A stretch of 64,000 bases of DNA from Alphaproteobacteria bacterium. Lineage in GTDB: Bacteria; Pseudomonadota; Alphaproteobacteria; Rhodobacterales; Rhodobacteraceae. The stretch is taken from positions 124,001 through 188,000 of the forward strand of contig JAUIAS010000002.1 of the NCBI GenBank assembly GCA_030425395.1. Direction: 5' to 3'. Positions 1 to 8,735 of this stretch are shown here, piece by piece (the stretch's first letter is position 1; the number at the start of each line of letters is the position of its first letter). The notes under the pieces were generated by a model that worked only from the letters and a program-made list of their open reading frames with translations, searched no databases and was not told the origin of the DNA. Made by a program: the position numbers and the translations under genes.

Positions 1-260
1 TAGGGCACCACGTAGGTCCAGGGTTGGTAGAAGCTCTTCTTTTCAACCGCATCCGCAAGGATCAGCCCCTCCGGCAGGGTCGCCATGGTGCGCGGATACC
101 AGCTGTATTCATTGGCAATGGTGGTGCCGATCATGCCCAGACCGGCGGCTACCGGCATGATCCAGCGCGGCAGCCGGCGACCGGTCGCGATATTGAGAAG
201 TGCGGCCACCCCGGCCAGCGCAAGGCCAGCGATACAGGTGGCGATCAGTTCCAGAAACAT
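1..260 (-). CDS. Small hypothetical membrane protein, N-terminal part (runs off the window)
   Basis: An open frame of 86 codons begins with ATG at 260 and continues past the left edge of the window. The start follows an AGGGAGAG Shine-Dalgarno run. Residues about 5-25 and 33-55 are hydrophobic and Ala/Gly/Leu-rich, so at least two membrane segments are likely. The segment after them (NEYSWYPRTMATLPEG) looks extracytoplasmic. It is the last gene seen in the acetate operon, 54 bp after the DUF294 gene and on the same strand. I do not recognise a named family, and the function is unknown. Confidence 0.6.
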   Translation of the reverse strand, partial: MFLELIATCIAGLALAGVAALLNIATGRRLPRWIMPVAAGLGMIGTTIANEYSWYPRTMATLPEGLILADAVEKKSFYQPWTYVVP

Positions 261-314
261 CTTTCTCTCCCTTTTGCGGGGGCGGGGGCATCTCTGCGGT
301 GCCCCTGCGCCCGC

Positions 315-2138
315 TTAACTCAGCATTCCGCGGCCCTGTCCCACGGCGGATTGCAGGGTCTTGATCACGACAAATGCGTCGCGCATATGGCTGCGCTCAA
401 AATCCGACAAGGCCGAGGGGGCAAGGAAATTGTCCGGTTTCCGCCCGGAGCGGATCAGCCGCGTCTGATGCTCCAGCCGCGTCTCGGCGATCACGTCATA
501 GGCATCCAGAAGATCGCGCGCGCCCGATGTGCTCAGCACGCCCGCCTTGCCCGCGGCCTCGATGCGGGCGCGGGTGTTGACGGTGGCCAGACGACCTTGC
601 AACGCGTAGACCCGGCCAAGATCGACAACCGGCACAACCCCGTTGTGCTTGAGATCCAGCGTATTGCGGTGTTCGCCCGACCGGATCGTGGCGATCCCGC
701 GCAACAGGCCCAGCGGCGGCGCATGTTTCAGCGAATTCGACACCATATGCGCCACAAAGATGGAATTGGCGCTGGCCGCGCGCAGGGTTTCGGCCTGCAG
801 CCCGTCAAACAACCGATGATCGCCGCCAATGGGGCGCAGGTCGAACATTACGGATGCCAGCATCTGGGCCATCGGGTCCGGCGTGGCAATCCAGCCTTTG
901 AAATAGCCGCGCCAGACGCTGAGCGGCTGACACCAACGCGGATTGGTGGCCATCATGTCACCGGGGCAATAGACATATCCGCAGGTATCCAGCCCGTCAC
1001 AGACAAACGCCGCGAGCTTTTCGAAATAGGGCATCTGTTCCCTTGTCACCGCGTCATCAAGGATCAGGCAGTTGTCCTGATCGCTGACACCGGTCTGTTC
1101 CTGACGTCCCTGCGATCCGCAGGCCAGCCACAGATAGGGCACAGGGGCCGGGCCGAGGTCTTGCTCGGCCAGAGCCAGCAGCCTGCGGGTGACGCAATCT
1201 GCGATATCGGTGATCAGGCGGGTGGTGACCTCGTGACGGTTGCCACCGGCGACAAGCTGCACCAGAAGCTGCGGGATCTCGGCGGTGACGCGGGCCATTT
1301 CGGCGGCGGTCTGCGCCTCGGCGATGCGCGACACCAATTCCGCCGAACTGACCGCCTGAAACCGGGTCAGGTCGGTCTGGGTGACGATGCCGACCAGACG
1401 GCCCGCATCCACGATGGGAATATGCCCGATGCGCCGTTCCATCATCGCGTGCAGGACATCCGACCCGATCGCGGACGGGGCCAGCGTCAGGGGATCAGGG
1501 GTCATGATCCGCGACAGGGCGGTGTCACCCGGCAGGCCGCCCGCGACGACCTTGCCCGAGATATCGCGCAGCGTGACGATCCCGGCGAGCGCGTCGCCAT
1601 CCATCACACAGACCGAGGATATCCGGCGGTCGCGCATCTTTTGCGCGGCGCTGCGCGCATCGTCATCCAGCCCGCAGGTTTCCGGGGTCGTGGCCATCAG
1701 GGTTTCGACCCGGCTGGTGGCCAGATCATTGGCGCGGGGCTGGGTGCTTCTGGTGCGGTCAAAGAACCGCGCCACGGCGGGGTAGGTGGCAACCACATCA
1801 TGGAACACGTCGCGCGGCAGCATCATCAGCGTTGTGGGCTTGATCGCAACCGCCGTCGTCACGGCTGTGCCATCCCGCATCAGCCCGCGTTCCCCGAATG
1901 AGTTGCGCGGCCCGAGCAGCGACACCGGAGTGCCGCTTTCGTCAAACACGTCGATTGCCCCGTCATGGACGATATACAGCCCTTCGAGCGTATCGCCAAA
2001 GCGATAGACCGTCTGACCGGCATCAATCACCCGCAGATCGAACCGGGGGGCCAGCTTTTCAAGCTGCGATGCCTCAAGCGCGTCATAGGGGTGAACCGAA
2101 CGCAGAAAGCGGGCGGTGTCATCAAGGGTCAGGGGCAT
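315..2138 (-). CDS. cNMP-binding / CBS-pair / DUF294 nucleotidyltransferase-like signalling protein (607 aa)
   Basis: Domain order: an N-terminal cyclic-nucleotide-binding-like beta-barrel (about residues 10-130, with the FGERGL turn), two CBS repeats (about 155-275), then a DUF294 nucleotidyltransferase-like domain with the GSQGRQEQTGVSDQDN signature (about 350-370) and its C-terminal helical domain. This architecture is typical of GlnD-related regulators of unknown target, and CBS pairs usually bind adenine nucleotides. I chose ATG 2138 (GGAG six bases upstream) over an upstream ATG at 2171. It sits 145 bp downstream of the acetate-type symporter on the same strand. An AMP/ATP- or cyclic-nucleotide-sensing role in acetate uptake is inference. 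No membrane segment is seen. Confidence 0.85.
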   Translation of the reverse strand: MPLTLDDTARFLRSVHPYDALEASQLEKLAPRFDLRVIDAGQTVYRFGDTLEGLYIVHDGAIDVFDESGTPVSLLGPRNSFGERGLMRDGTAVTTAVAIKPTTLMMLPRDVFHDVVATYPAVARFFDRTRSTQPRANDLATSRVETLMATTPETCGLDDDARSAAQKMRDRRISSVCVMDGDALAGIVTLRDISGKVVAGGLPGDTALSRIMTPDPLTLAPSAIGSDVLHAMMERRIGHIPIVDAGRLVGIVTQTDLTRFQAVSSAELVSRIAEAQTAAEMARVTAEIPQLLVQLVAGGNRHEVTTRLITDIADCVTRRLLALAEQDLGPAPVPYLWLACGSQGRQEQTGVSDQDNCLILDDAVTREQMPYFEKLAAFVCDGLDTCGYVYCPGDMMATNPRWCQPLSVWRGYFKGWIATPDPMAQMLASVMFDLRPIGGDHRLFDGLQAETLRAASANSIFVAHMVSNSLKHAPPLGLLRGIATIRSGEHRNTLDLKHNGVVPVVDLGRVYALQGRLATVNTRARIEAAGKAGVLSTSGARDLLDAYDVIAETRLEHQTRLIRSGRKPDNFLAPSALSDFERSHMRDAFVVIKTLQSAVGQGRGMLS

Positions 2139-2282
2139 GCGGTCTCCGAAGGCGAACGGGGGCAAGGGCAACAGGGGGGAAACGGAAGAGGATGAAACGA
2201 AATGGTCCCGCCCAAGGTGGCTTGGGCGGGACCGGAGCGAAAGAGGGCGGGGCGTCGCAGCGTGGCGCGCCCCATACCCGGA

Positions 2283-4067
2283 TCAGTGATCCACGGCTTC
2301 GCCGGCACCGCGCGGGATACGCACGCTTTCGACCAGATCCTTGATCTCCTGCGGGGTCTCCTTGGTCATGCCCGCAACGATATAGGCAACCGCAAAGTTG
2401 ATCGCCGCGCCGATGGCACCAAAGGAGGTGGACTTGACCGTGCCCAGCAGCGGATTGTCGTCCGTGAAGCTGTTGGTGTCCGGAACAAAGAACCAGCCCT
2501 TGTGCAGGAAGATATACAGCAACGTCACGGTGAGACCGGCAAGCATGCCCGCAACCGCACCGGTGTTGTTGATCTTGGTCGAGAAGATACCCATCATCAA
2601 CGCCGGGAAGATGGATGCAGCGGCCAGACCGAAGGCAAGCGCCACAGTTTGTGCGGCAAATCCCGGAGGATTGAGGCCAAGGTAAGTTGCAACCCCGATC
2701 GCCACAGCCATGGCAACCCGCGCCGACATCAGTTCACCTTTTTCCGAGATGTTCGGATTGATGGCACCCTTGATGAGATCGTGCGACACGGCCGACGAAA
2801 TCGCGAGAAGCAGACCGGCAGCCGTCGACAGCGCGGCGGCAAGACCACCGGCGGCGACAAGGCCGATCACCCAGCCGGGAAGGTTGGCGATCTCGGGGTT
2901 GGCCAGAACCAGGATGTCACGATTGAATTTGGTCAATTCGTTTCCGGCCCAGCCATTGGCTGCTGCCTTTTCCTGCATCTCGGCGGAGGCATCGTTGTAA
3001 TACTGGATCTTGCCGTCGCCGTTCTTGTCTTCCCAATCGAGAAGGCCGGTCTTCTGCCACGTCGCCATCCAGTCATAGCGTGCGTCGTTTTCGATCTGTT
3101 CAACCGAAACCGCTTCACCGGATGTGCCGTTGGGCCACATCATGTCGGTGATGTTCAGGCGCGCCATTGCACCAACGGCAGGCGCCGTGAGGTAGAGCAG
3201 AGCGATGAACACAAGCGTCCAGCCCGCGGACCAGCGTGCGTCTGCAACCCGGGGCACGGTGAAGAAGCGCATGATGACGTGGGGCAGACCGGCGGTGCCG
3301 ATCATCAACGACAAGGTAAACAGAACCATGTTGAGCGTATCAGCGTGGTGCAGGGTGTATTCCTTGAAGCCCAGTTCGGTCACGATGGCGTCCAGCTTGG
3401 CCAGAAGCGGTTCGCCGCTTGCCACGTGGTCGCCAAACAGACCCAGTGCCGGGATCGGGTTGCCGGTCAGTTGCAGCGAGATGAAGATCGCCGGAATGGT
3501 ATAGGCCATGATCAGAACGCAATACTGTGCGACCTGGGTGTATGTCACACCTTTCATGCCGCCGAACACCGCGTAAGCAAACACAACACAGGCACCGATC
3601 AGCAGGCCCGAGGTGTTGCTGACTTCGAGGAAGCGGCCAAAGGCCACGCCAACGCCGGTCATCTGGCCGATCACATAGGTGGTCGATGCAACGATCAGGC
3701 AGACCACGGCGACGATGCGGGCGGTCTGGCTGTAGAAGCGATCACCGATGAATTCGGAGACGGTGTATTTGCCGAACTTGCGCAGGTAAGGCGCAAGCAA
3801 AAGCGCCAGCAGCACATAACCGCCCGTCCAGCCCATCAGGAAGGAAGAGTTGTCATAGCCGGTAAACGCAATGAGGCCCGCCATCGAGATGAAGGAGGCC
3901 GCCGACATCCAGTCAGCCGCAGTTGCCATCCCGTTGGTGACGGGATGCACGCCGCGGCCGGCTGCGTAGAATTCCGATGTGGAGCCCGCGCGGGCCCAAA
4001 TCGCGATGCCGATGTAGAGCGCGAAAGACGCCCCCACGAACATCAGGTTAATTGTAAACTGGTCCAT
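2283..4067 (-). CDS. Sodium:solute symporter, ActP-like (VC_2705-type large subunit), 594 aa
   Basis: A 12-14 helix SSS-family carrier with typical motifs: an N-terminal helix followed by EFYAAGRGVHPVTNG, GDRFYSQTARI, and the AAGGLAAALSTAAGLLLAISS segment of the Na+-binding core. The long loop at about residues 300-390 carries an EF-hand-like stretch (DKNGDGKIQYYN, residues 347-358). The neighbouring small DUF4212 protein, encoded 18 bp upstream, marks the two-component subfamily found with acs. The likely substrate is acetate or another short monocarboxylate, driven by Na+ or H+. Substrate is inferred from the acs context and not from binding-site residues. Confidence 0.85.
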   Translation of the reverse strand: MDQFTINLMFVGASFALYIGIAIWARAGSTSEFYAAGRGVHPVTNGMATAADWMSAASFISMAGLIAFTGYDNSSFLMGWTGGYVLLALLLAPYLRKFGKYTVSEFIGDRFYSQTARIVAVVCLIVASTTYVIGQMTGVGVAFGRFLEVSNTSGLLIGACVVFAYAVFGGMKGVTYTQVAQYCVLIMAYTIPAIFISLQLTGNPIPALGLFGDHVASGEPLLAKLDAIVTELGFKEYTLHHADTLNMVLFTLSLMIGTAGLPHVIMRFFTVPRVADARWSAGWTLVFIALLYLTAPAVGAMARLNITDMMWPNGTSGEAVSVEQIENDARYDWMATWQKTGLLDWEDKNGDGKIQYYNDASAEMQEKAAANGWAGNELTKFNRDILVLANPEIANLPGWVIGLVAAGGLAAALSTAAGLLLAISSAVSHDLIKGAINPNISEKGELMSARVAMAVAIGVATYLGLNPPGFAAQTVALAFGLAAASIFPALMMGIFSTKINNTGAVAGMLAGLTVTLLYIFLHKGWFFVPDTNSFTDDNPLLGTVKSTSFGAIGAAINFAVAYIVAGMTKETPQEIKDLVESVRIPRGAGEAVDH

Positions 4068-4085
4068 CTGTCCCTTGGTCCCTTA

Positions 4086-4367
4086 TTATTCTTCAACGCC
4101 GTGTTCACGGTCGATGCTGTTCATCCGCCATGCGTAGAAAAAGATCAGCGCGAGGAAGACGAGGATCGAGCCTTGCTGAGCAAACCAGAAGCCGAGATCG
4201 GAACCGCCAACGGCGATCCCGGACAGCATCGGGCGCAGCAAAATGCCGAATCCGAATGATACGAGAGCCCAGATAACAAGGCTCACGCGGATGATGCGCA
4301 GGTTTGCAGTCCAATAGCTTTTGTCAGCTTTGGCCTGGTCTGCGGCACGACTTGATTGATCCGCCAC
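4086..4367 (-). CDS. DUF4212 small subunit of the symporter (93 aa)
   Basis: The start is GTG 4367, preceded by a strong AAAGGAGG eight bases away; in-frame codons further upstream lack a ribosome-binding site. The protein has a hydrophilic N-terminus (KADKSYWTANLRI) and two hydrophobic helices (about 27-45 and 63-82), ending in WRMNSIDREHGVEE, which is the usual DUF4212 pattern. Members are always encoded next to a VC_2705-type SSS symporter and are presumed accessory or assembly subunits. The gap to the symporter is 18 bp. Confidence 0.85.
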   Translation of the reverse strand: MADQSSRAADQAKADKSYWTANLRIIRVSLVIWALVSFGFGILLRPMLSGIAVGGSDLGFWFAQQGSILVFLALIFFYAWRMNSIDREHGVEE

Positions 4368-4431
4368 GGCGGTTCCTCCTTTTACTCGGTTTGAGAGGGA
4401 CCCCGCACAGCGAGGCCCCGGTGCCTTTGGC

Positions 4432-5127
4432 CTAGTCCGTTGCTTCGCGGACGACGGCAGCGAGGTTTCCGGCAATGCTGTCGATAGCGCCCATGGCATC
4501 GACAGATTGCAGAACACCCCGGTCTTGGTAATACGCGATCAGCGGGGCAGTCTGGGCGTGATAGGCTTCCAGACGGCTTCCGACCGTTTCCGCGTTATCG
4601 TCGGCGCGGCGGATGAAATCCGTCCCGCCGCATTTGTCACACACGCCCTCGGCCTTGGGGGTCTTGAACGTGTCGTGCCAGCCTTCGCCACACCCGCTAC
4701 AGGTATAACGTCCCGAAATGCGCGTCACCATCGCGGCGTCGTCCACTTCGAGGCTGACAGCGGCGTTGATCCGCTGTCCGTTTTCAGCAAGCAACCCGTC
4801 AAGCGCCTCGGCCTGAACGGTGGTGCGCGGGAACCCGTCAAGGATCACGCCCTTGGCAACGTCGGGTTCACGCAGCCGGTCGCGCAGGATCGCGATAACG
4901 ATATCGTCGCTGACCAGATCGCCCGCCTCCATCACGGCCTTGGCGGCACGGCCCGCTTCGGTGCCCGCGGCCACGGCCGCGCGCAGAAGATCACCGGTTG
5001 ACAGTTGTACCAACCCGAATGCGTCCTCGAGCATCCGCGCCTGCGTTCCCTTGCCCGAACCGGGAGGCCCGAGAAGGATCAGAACGGCGGGCGTGTTGGT
5101 GACGGCTGTTGTCGCATCGCGGGCCAT
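4432..5127 (-). CDS. adk: Adenylate kinase with metal-binding lid (231 aa)
   Basis: Catalyses ATP + AMP to 2 ADP. The P-loop GPPGSGKGT is at residues 20-28, followed by the AMP-site segment LSTGDLLRAA and the DGFPRT motif. The lid is the long type with CSGCGEGWH...CDKC, i.e. four Cys plus a His, expected to hold Zn or Fe. The N-terminus is about 10 residues longer than usual. The gene starts two bases after the acs stop codon, so the AMP made by Acs can be recycled by a co-expressed enzyme. It may be a second, operon-specific copy, because the housekeeping adk of alphaproteobacteria usually lies in the ribosomal-protein cluster. That copy would be outside this window. Confidence 0.95.
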   Translation of the reverse strand: MARDATTAVTNTPAVLILLGPPGSGKGTQARMLEDAFGLVQLSTGDLLRAAVAAGTEAGRAAKAVMEAGDLVSDDIVIAILRDRLREPDVAKGVILDGFPRTTVQAEALDGLLAENGQRINAAVSLEVDDAAMVTRISGRYTCSGCGEGWHDTFKTPKAEGVCDKCGGTDFIRRADDNAETVGSRLEAYHAQTAPLIAYYQDRGVLQSVDAMGAIDSIAGNLAAVVREATD

Positions 5128-5129
5128 GA

Positions 5130-7094
5130 TTACTTTCCACCCCGGTTTGCGATCAGATCATCCACCACCGACGGATCGGCCAGTGTCGATGTATCACCAA
5201 GCGATCCGAAATCGTTTTCGGCGATCTTGCGCAGGATACGGCGCATGATCTTGCCGGAACGGGTTTTGGGCAGGCCGGGGGCCCACTGAACCACGTCCGG
5301 CGATGCGATCGGGCCGATTTCGGTGCGCACCCATGTGCGCAGTTCCTTGACCAGATCGTCGGTGGGTTCCACCCCGTTCATCAGGGTGACATAGCAATAG
5401 ATGCCCTGACCCTTGATTTCGTGGGGATACCCGACAACGGCGGCTTCGGCCACGGCGGCATGTGCCACCAGCGCGCTTTCCACTTCGGCGGTGCCCATGC
5501 GGTGGCCGGACACGTTGATCACGTCGTCCACGCGGCCGGTGATCCAGTAATCGCCATCCGCGTCGCGCTTGCAGCCGTCACCGGAGAAGTAATAGCCCTT
5601 GTAGTCGCTGAAATAGGTCTTTTCGAACCGCTCGTGATCGCCCCAGACGGTGCGCATCTGGCCCGGCCAGCTTGCCTTGAGACACAGCACGCCTTCGGTG
5701 GGAACGCTGTGGATTTCCTCGCCCGACTGCGGATCGAGCACGACCGGCTGCACGCCAAAGAACGGCTTCATCGCGGAACCGGGCTTGAGCGCGTGTGCAC
5801 CGGGCAGCGGGGTCAACAGGTGGCCGCCGGTTTCGGTCTGCCACCACGTATCGACAATCGGGCAATTCCCCTTGCCGACAACGTCGTTGTACCAGTTCCA
5901 GGCCTCGGGGTTGATGGGTTCGCCCACGGTGCCCAGAATGCGCAGCGAAGACAGGTCGCACTTCTCGACGAATTCGGTGCCCTGGCCCATCAGGGCGCGG
6001 ATCGCTGTCGGCGCGGTGTAGAACTGGTTGACCTTGTGCTTTTCGCACACCTGCCAGAAACGCGACGCGTCGGGATATGTCGGCACGCCTTCGAACATCA
6101 GCGTGGTCGCGCCATTGGCCAGCGGGCCATAGACGATATAGCTGTGGCCGGTGACCCAACCCACGTCAGCGGTGCACCAGTATACGTCGCCGTCATGGTA
6201 ATCGAACACGTATTCATGGGTGATCGCGGCATAGACGAGATACCCGCCGGTGGTGTGCACCACGCCTTTGGGCTGACCGGTGGAACCGGATGTATACAGG
6301 ATGAACAGCGGGTCTTCGGCGTTCATTTCCGCAGGGGCGCTGAAATCATCCGCCTCAAGCATCATTTCGTTGTAGTCATAGTCACGGTCGTTGATCCACG
6401 TGGTCTGATCGCCCGTGCGCTTGACCACCAGACATTTGACGGTGTCCTTGCAGTGCAGAAGGGCCGCGTCGGTGTTGGATTTCAGGGCCGTCTTGCGGCC
6501 GCCGCGCGGGGCGCTGTCGGCGGTGATGACGACCTTGGCATCGGATCCGTTGATCCGTGCCGCCAGCGCATCGGGGGAGAAGCCCGCGAACACGATGGAA
6601 TGGATCGCGCCGATGCGTGCGCAGGCCAGCATGACATAGGCCGCTTCGGGGATCATAGGCAGATAGATGACAACCCGGTCGCCTTTGCGCACGCCCAGAC
6701 TTTCCAGAACATTCGCGGTGCGGCAGACCGACCGGTGCAAATCCTTGTAGGTGATGTGCTGGGCGGCTTCGTTGGGATCGTCGGGCTCAAAGATGATGGC
6801 GGTTTGATCGCCCCGGGTTTCGAGGTGACGATCCACACAGTTGGCCGACACGTTCAGGGTGCCGTCACCGAACCAGTTGATCGACACGTTGCCCAACGTG
6901 AAATCCACGTCCTGAACCTTGGTAAAAGGTTTGATCCAGTCGATTCGCTTGCCCTGTTCGGCCCAGAACGCATCCGGGTCCGCCACAGAGGCGGCATACA
7001 TCTCTTCGTACTTGGCAGCATCAATATGCGCCTTGGCCACCGCGTCTGCGGATGGCGGGTATACGGTGACGTCGGTTTGAGCGTTTTGTGTCAT
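5130..7094 (-). CDS. acs: Acetyl-CoA synthetase, AMP-forming (654 aa)
   Basis: Acetate + ATP + CoA to acetyl-CoA + AMP + PPi, in the cytoplasm. Hallmarks are the N-terminal [10 protein letters not shown] region, ATP-binding [14 protein letters not shown], the WWQTETGG motif, [23 protein letters not shown] hinge and the C-terminal SGKIMRR whose Lys (residue 615) is the lysine acetylated in characterised Acs enzymes. ATG 7094 follows GAGGGAGGAG; the frame stays open for 27 further codons upstream without a better signal. It is the first gene of the minus-strand operon with adk and the symporter. Confidence 0.97.
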   Translation of the reverse strand: MTQNAQTDVTVYPPSADAVAKAHIDAAKYEEMYAASVADPDAFWAEQGKRIDWIKPFTKVQDVDFTLGNVSINWFGDGTLNVSANCVDRHLETRGDQTAIIFEPDDPNEAAQHITYKDLHRSVCRTANVLESLGVRKGDRVVIYLPMIPEAAYVMLACARIGAIHSIVFAGFSPDALAARINGSDAKVVITADSAPRGGRKTALKSNTDAALLHCKDTVKCLVVKRTGDQTTWINDRDYDYNEMMLEADDFSAPAEMNAEDPLFILYTSGSTGQPKGVVHTTGGYLVYAAITHEYVFDYHDGDVYWCTADVGWVTGHSYIVYGPLANGATTLMFEGVPTYPDASRFWQVCEKHKVNQFYTAPTAIRALMGQGTEFVEKCDLSSLRILGTVGEPINPEAWNWYNDVVGKGNCPIVDTWWQTETGGHLLTPLPGAHALKPGSAMKPFFGVQPVVLDPQSGEEIHSVPTEGVLCLKASWPGQMRTVWGDHERFEKTYFSDYKGYYFSGDGCKRDADGDYWITGRVDDVINVSGHRMGTAEVESALVAHAAVAEAAVVGYPHEIKGQGIYCYVTLMNGVEPTDDLVKELRTWVRTEIGPIASPDVVQWAPGLPKTRSGKIMRRILRKIAENDFGSLGDTSTLADPSVVDDLIANRGGK

Positions 7095-7625
7095 TGAGGC
7101 TCCTCCCTCTGACGGTGACTGTTGGCCCGAACCTGTCTTCGGATCGAGCGACGGACGTATAAAGTCCGATCTCACCCCGGATCATAGCGACCGGTGAAAA
7201 TAATGAAATAAGGCGCGGAAATGTATGAATTTATTTGTAAAGGTTTTGATGTTTTTTCAGACCGTTTGTAAATTTCGTTTTCAGTATGGTAAATTTCCCT
7301 TACGTAAAAGGACTTTGCCCCTAGTCGCGGTGCTGACTTGGACGCCGTTTTGCGGAAAAAAACGGCATCGCAATGATCTTTCACGGGCCGGGTGCGGGTG
7401 TGACATATTGTGTCGGTATACCTTTGTATGCTCGAAAGTGGCGCTCTTCGGGCTAACCCGCTGACGTCTTTCGGGCGAGTCGTTGCTCGCCGTTCGCTCG
7501 ATGGTGTTCACGTAAACATTCTTTGCCTCCAGAGATCCCCCACAGGGTTGGCACTCGCGGCTTGTCGCGCTAACGTCCCCGCAAGCGGCCCGCAGTGACC
7601 GGGTTGCGCAATAGGGAGAAACATC
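7095..7625. promoter_or_regulatory. Divergent regulatory region between acs and the TRAP operon (531 bp)
   Basis: There is no convincing gene here. The acs-proximal half (7180-7310) is AT-rich against a GC-rich background and holds two identical TTTGTAAA boxes at 7234-7241 and 7265-7272, 31 bp apart (three helical turns), plus the palindrome TTACGTAA at 7300-7307. A GGTATACC palindrome lies at 7415-7422. Closer to the TRAP genes, 7503-7520 is a near palindrome resembling the threonate-operon operator. A GGGAG ribosome-binding site precedes the dctP ATG. I did not assign -35/-10 boxes. Confidence 0.6.
7503..7520. promoter_or_regulatory. LacI-type operator candidate upstream of the TRAP operon
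   Basis: The core TGTTCACGTAAACA (7505-7518) is one base away from a perfect palindrome and matches 14 of 18 positions of the perfect palindrome at 32902-32919 beside the LacI regulator of the threonate operon. It lies 106 bp before the dctP start, a usual operator position. The regulator identity is inferred. Confidence 0.5.
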
Positions 7626-8642
7626 ATGAACAAATATCTGGCAGGCGCCGCGGCAGCGGCAGTGTCCGTTGCCTTTGTGTCCGAAGCAGCAGCGACGGAA
7701 TGGAACGTATCGGTTTGGGGCAAGCGCCGCGCCTTTACCGAACATGTCGAAAAACTGGCCGAGCTGGTCAGCGAAAAGACCGGCGGCGAATTCACCATGA
7801 ACGTGAGCTATGGCGGTCTGTCCAAGAACCGTGAAAACCTCGACGGGATTTCCATCGGCGCGTTTGAAATGGCCCAGTTCTGCGCGGGCTACCACCGCGA
7901 CAAGAACCGCGTTGTGACCGTTCTGGAACTGCCCTTCCTCGGGGTTGAGAACCTTGAGCAGGAAGTGGCCGTTTCCAAGGCCGTCTACAGCCATCCCGCC
8001 GCCGCCGAGGAAATGGAGCAGTGGAACGCCAAGCTGCTGATGACCTCGCCGATGCCGCAGTATAACCTTGTGGGCACGGGCGAGCCGCGCGACACGCTGG
8101 CCAAGATGGAAGGCATGCGTGTGCGTGCGACCGGTGGTCTGGGTCAGGCGTTCAAGGCCGTGGGCGCGGTGCCGACATCCGTGACCGCAACCGAAGCCTA
8201 TCAGGCGATGGATTCCGGCGTGGTCGATACGGTGGCCTTTGCCCAGCACGCGCACCTGTCGTTCGGCACCATCAATCAGGCCGACTGGTGGACCGCGAAC
8301 CTGAACCCCGGCACGGTGAACTGTCCCGTGGTCGTCAACATCGACGCCTACGAAGACCTCCCCGATGCGCATCGCGCGGCGCTGGACAGCTCCGTGGACG
8401 AGGCGCTGGATCACTACCTTGCCAACTACGGCGAACTGCTCAAGCGTTGGGATGCCGTGCTTGCCGAGAAGGGCGTTGAAAAGGTCATGATCTCGGACGA
8501 GGAACTCGCCGCGTTCCGCGCAGCGGCGGCCGATCCGATCCGCGACGCATGGATCAAGGACATGGAAGCACAGGGCCTGCCGGGTCAGGAACTGTATGAC
8601 CTCGTGGTCAAGACCCTCGCAGAAGCCAAAAGCGGTAGCTGA
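7626..8642 (+). CDS. TRAP transporter substrate-binding protein, DctP family (338 aa)
   Basis: A Sec signal peptide (MNKYLAGAAAAAVSVAFVSEAAA, cut near residue 23) leads a DctP-type periplasmic binding protein. It has the GMRVRATGGLGQAFKAVGA segment, whose Arg normally contacts the substrate carboxylate, and the typical TATEAYQAMDSGVVD motif. Ribosome-binding site GGGAG lies eight bases before ATG. It heads a dctPQM operon. The substrate cannot be read from sequence; a carboxylate is expected for the family. An operator-like site upstream hints at a tetronate or similar sugar acid (inference). Confidence 0.9.
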   Translation: MNKYLAGAAAAAVSVAFVSEAAATEWNVSVWGKRRAFTEHVEKLAELVSEKTGGEFTMNVSYGGLSKNRENLDGISIGAFEMAQFCAGYHRDKNRVVTVLELPFLGVENLEQEVAVSKAVYSHPAAAEEMEQWNAKLLMTSPMPQYNLVGTGEPRDTLAKMEGMRVRATGGLGQAFKAVGAVPTSVTATEAYQAMDSGVVDTVAFAQHAHLSFGTINQADWWTANLNPGTVNCPVVVNIDAYEDLPDAHRAALDSSVDEALDHYLANYGELLKRWDAVLAEKGVEKVMISDEELAAFRAAAADPIRDAWIKDMEAQGLPGQELYDLVVKTLAEAKSGS

Positions 8643-8684
8643 TCCCAACTTCAGGGTGCGCCCTGAACGATCGGCAATAAGAAA

Positions 8685-8712
8685 GACAAGGCGAGGATTT
8701 CCTCGCCTTGTC
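8685..8712 (+). terminator. Perfect hairpin between dctP and dctQ
   Basis: Arms GACAAGGCGAGGA (8685-8697) and TCCTCGCCTTGTC (8700-8712) form a 13-bp perfect stem around a two-base centre. No U-run follows, so it is more likely an mRNA-stabilising or attenuating stem-loop that keeps the binding protein in excess over the membrane subunits than a full terminator. Confidence 0.75.
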
Positions 8713-8735
8713 CCTTACGAACGGGGGAAAATAAA

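Noticed and set aside
24-1901. Long open frame antisense to the DUF294 gene (also similar ones antisense to acs, the symporter, dctQM and the Liv binding protein)
   Set aside because: All are shadows of strongly recognisable genes, with no ribosome-binding site and low-complexity Arg/Gly/His-rich translations.
7415-7422. GGTATACC palindrome as a GntR operator
   Set aside because: Eight bases alone are too short and no GntR gene is present, so it is only mentioned within the regulatory region.
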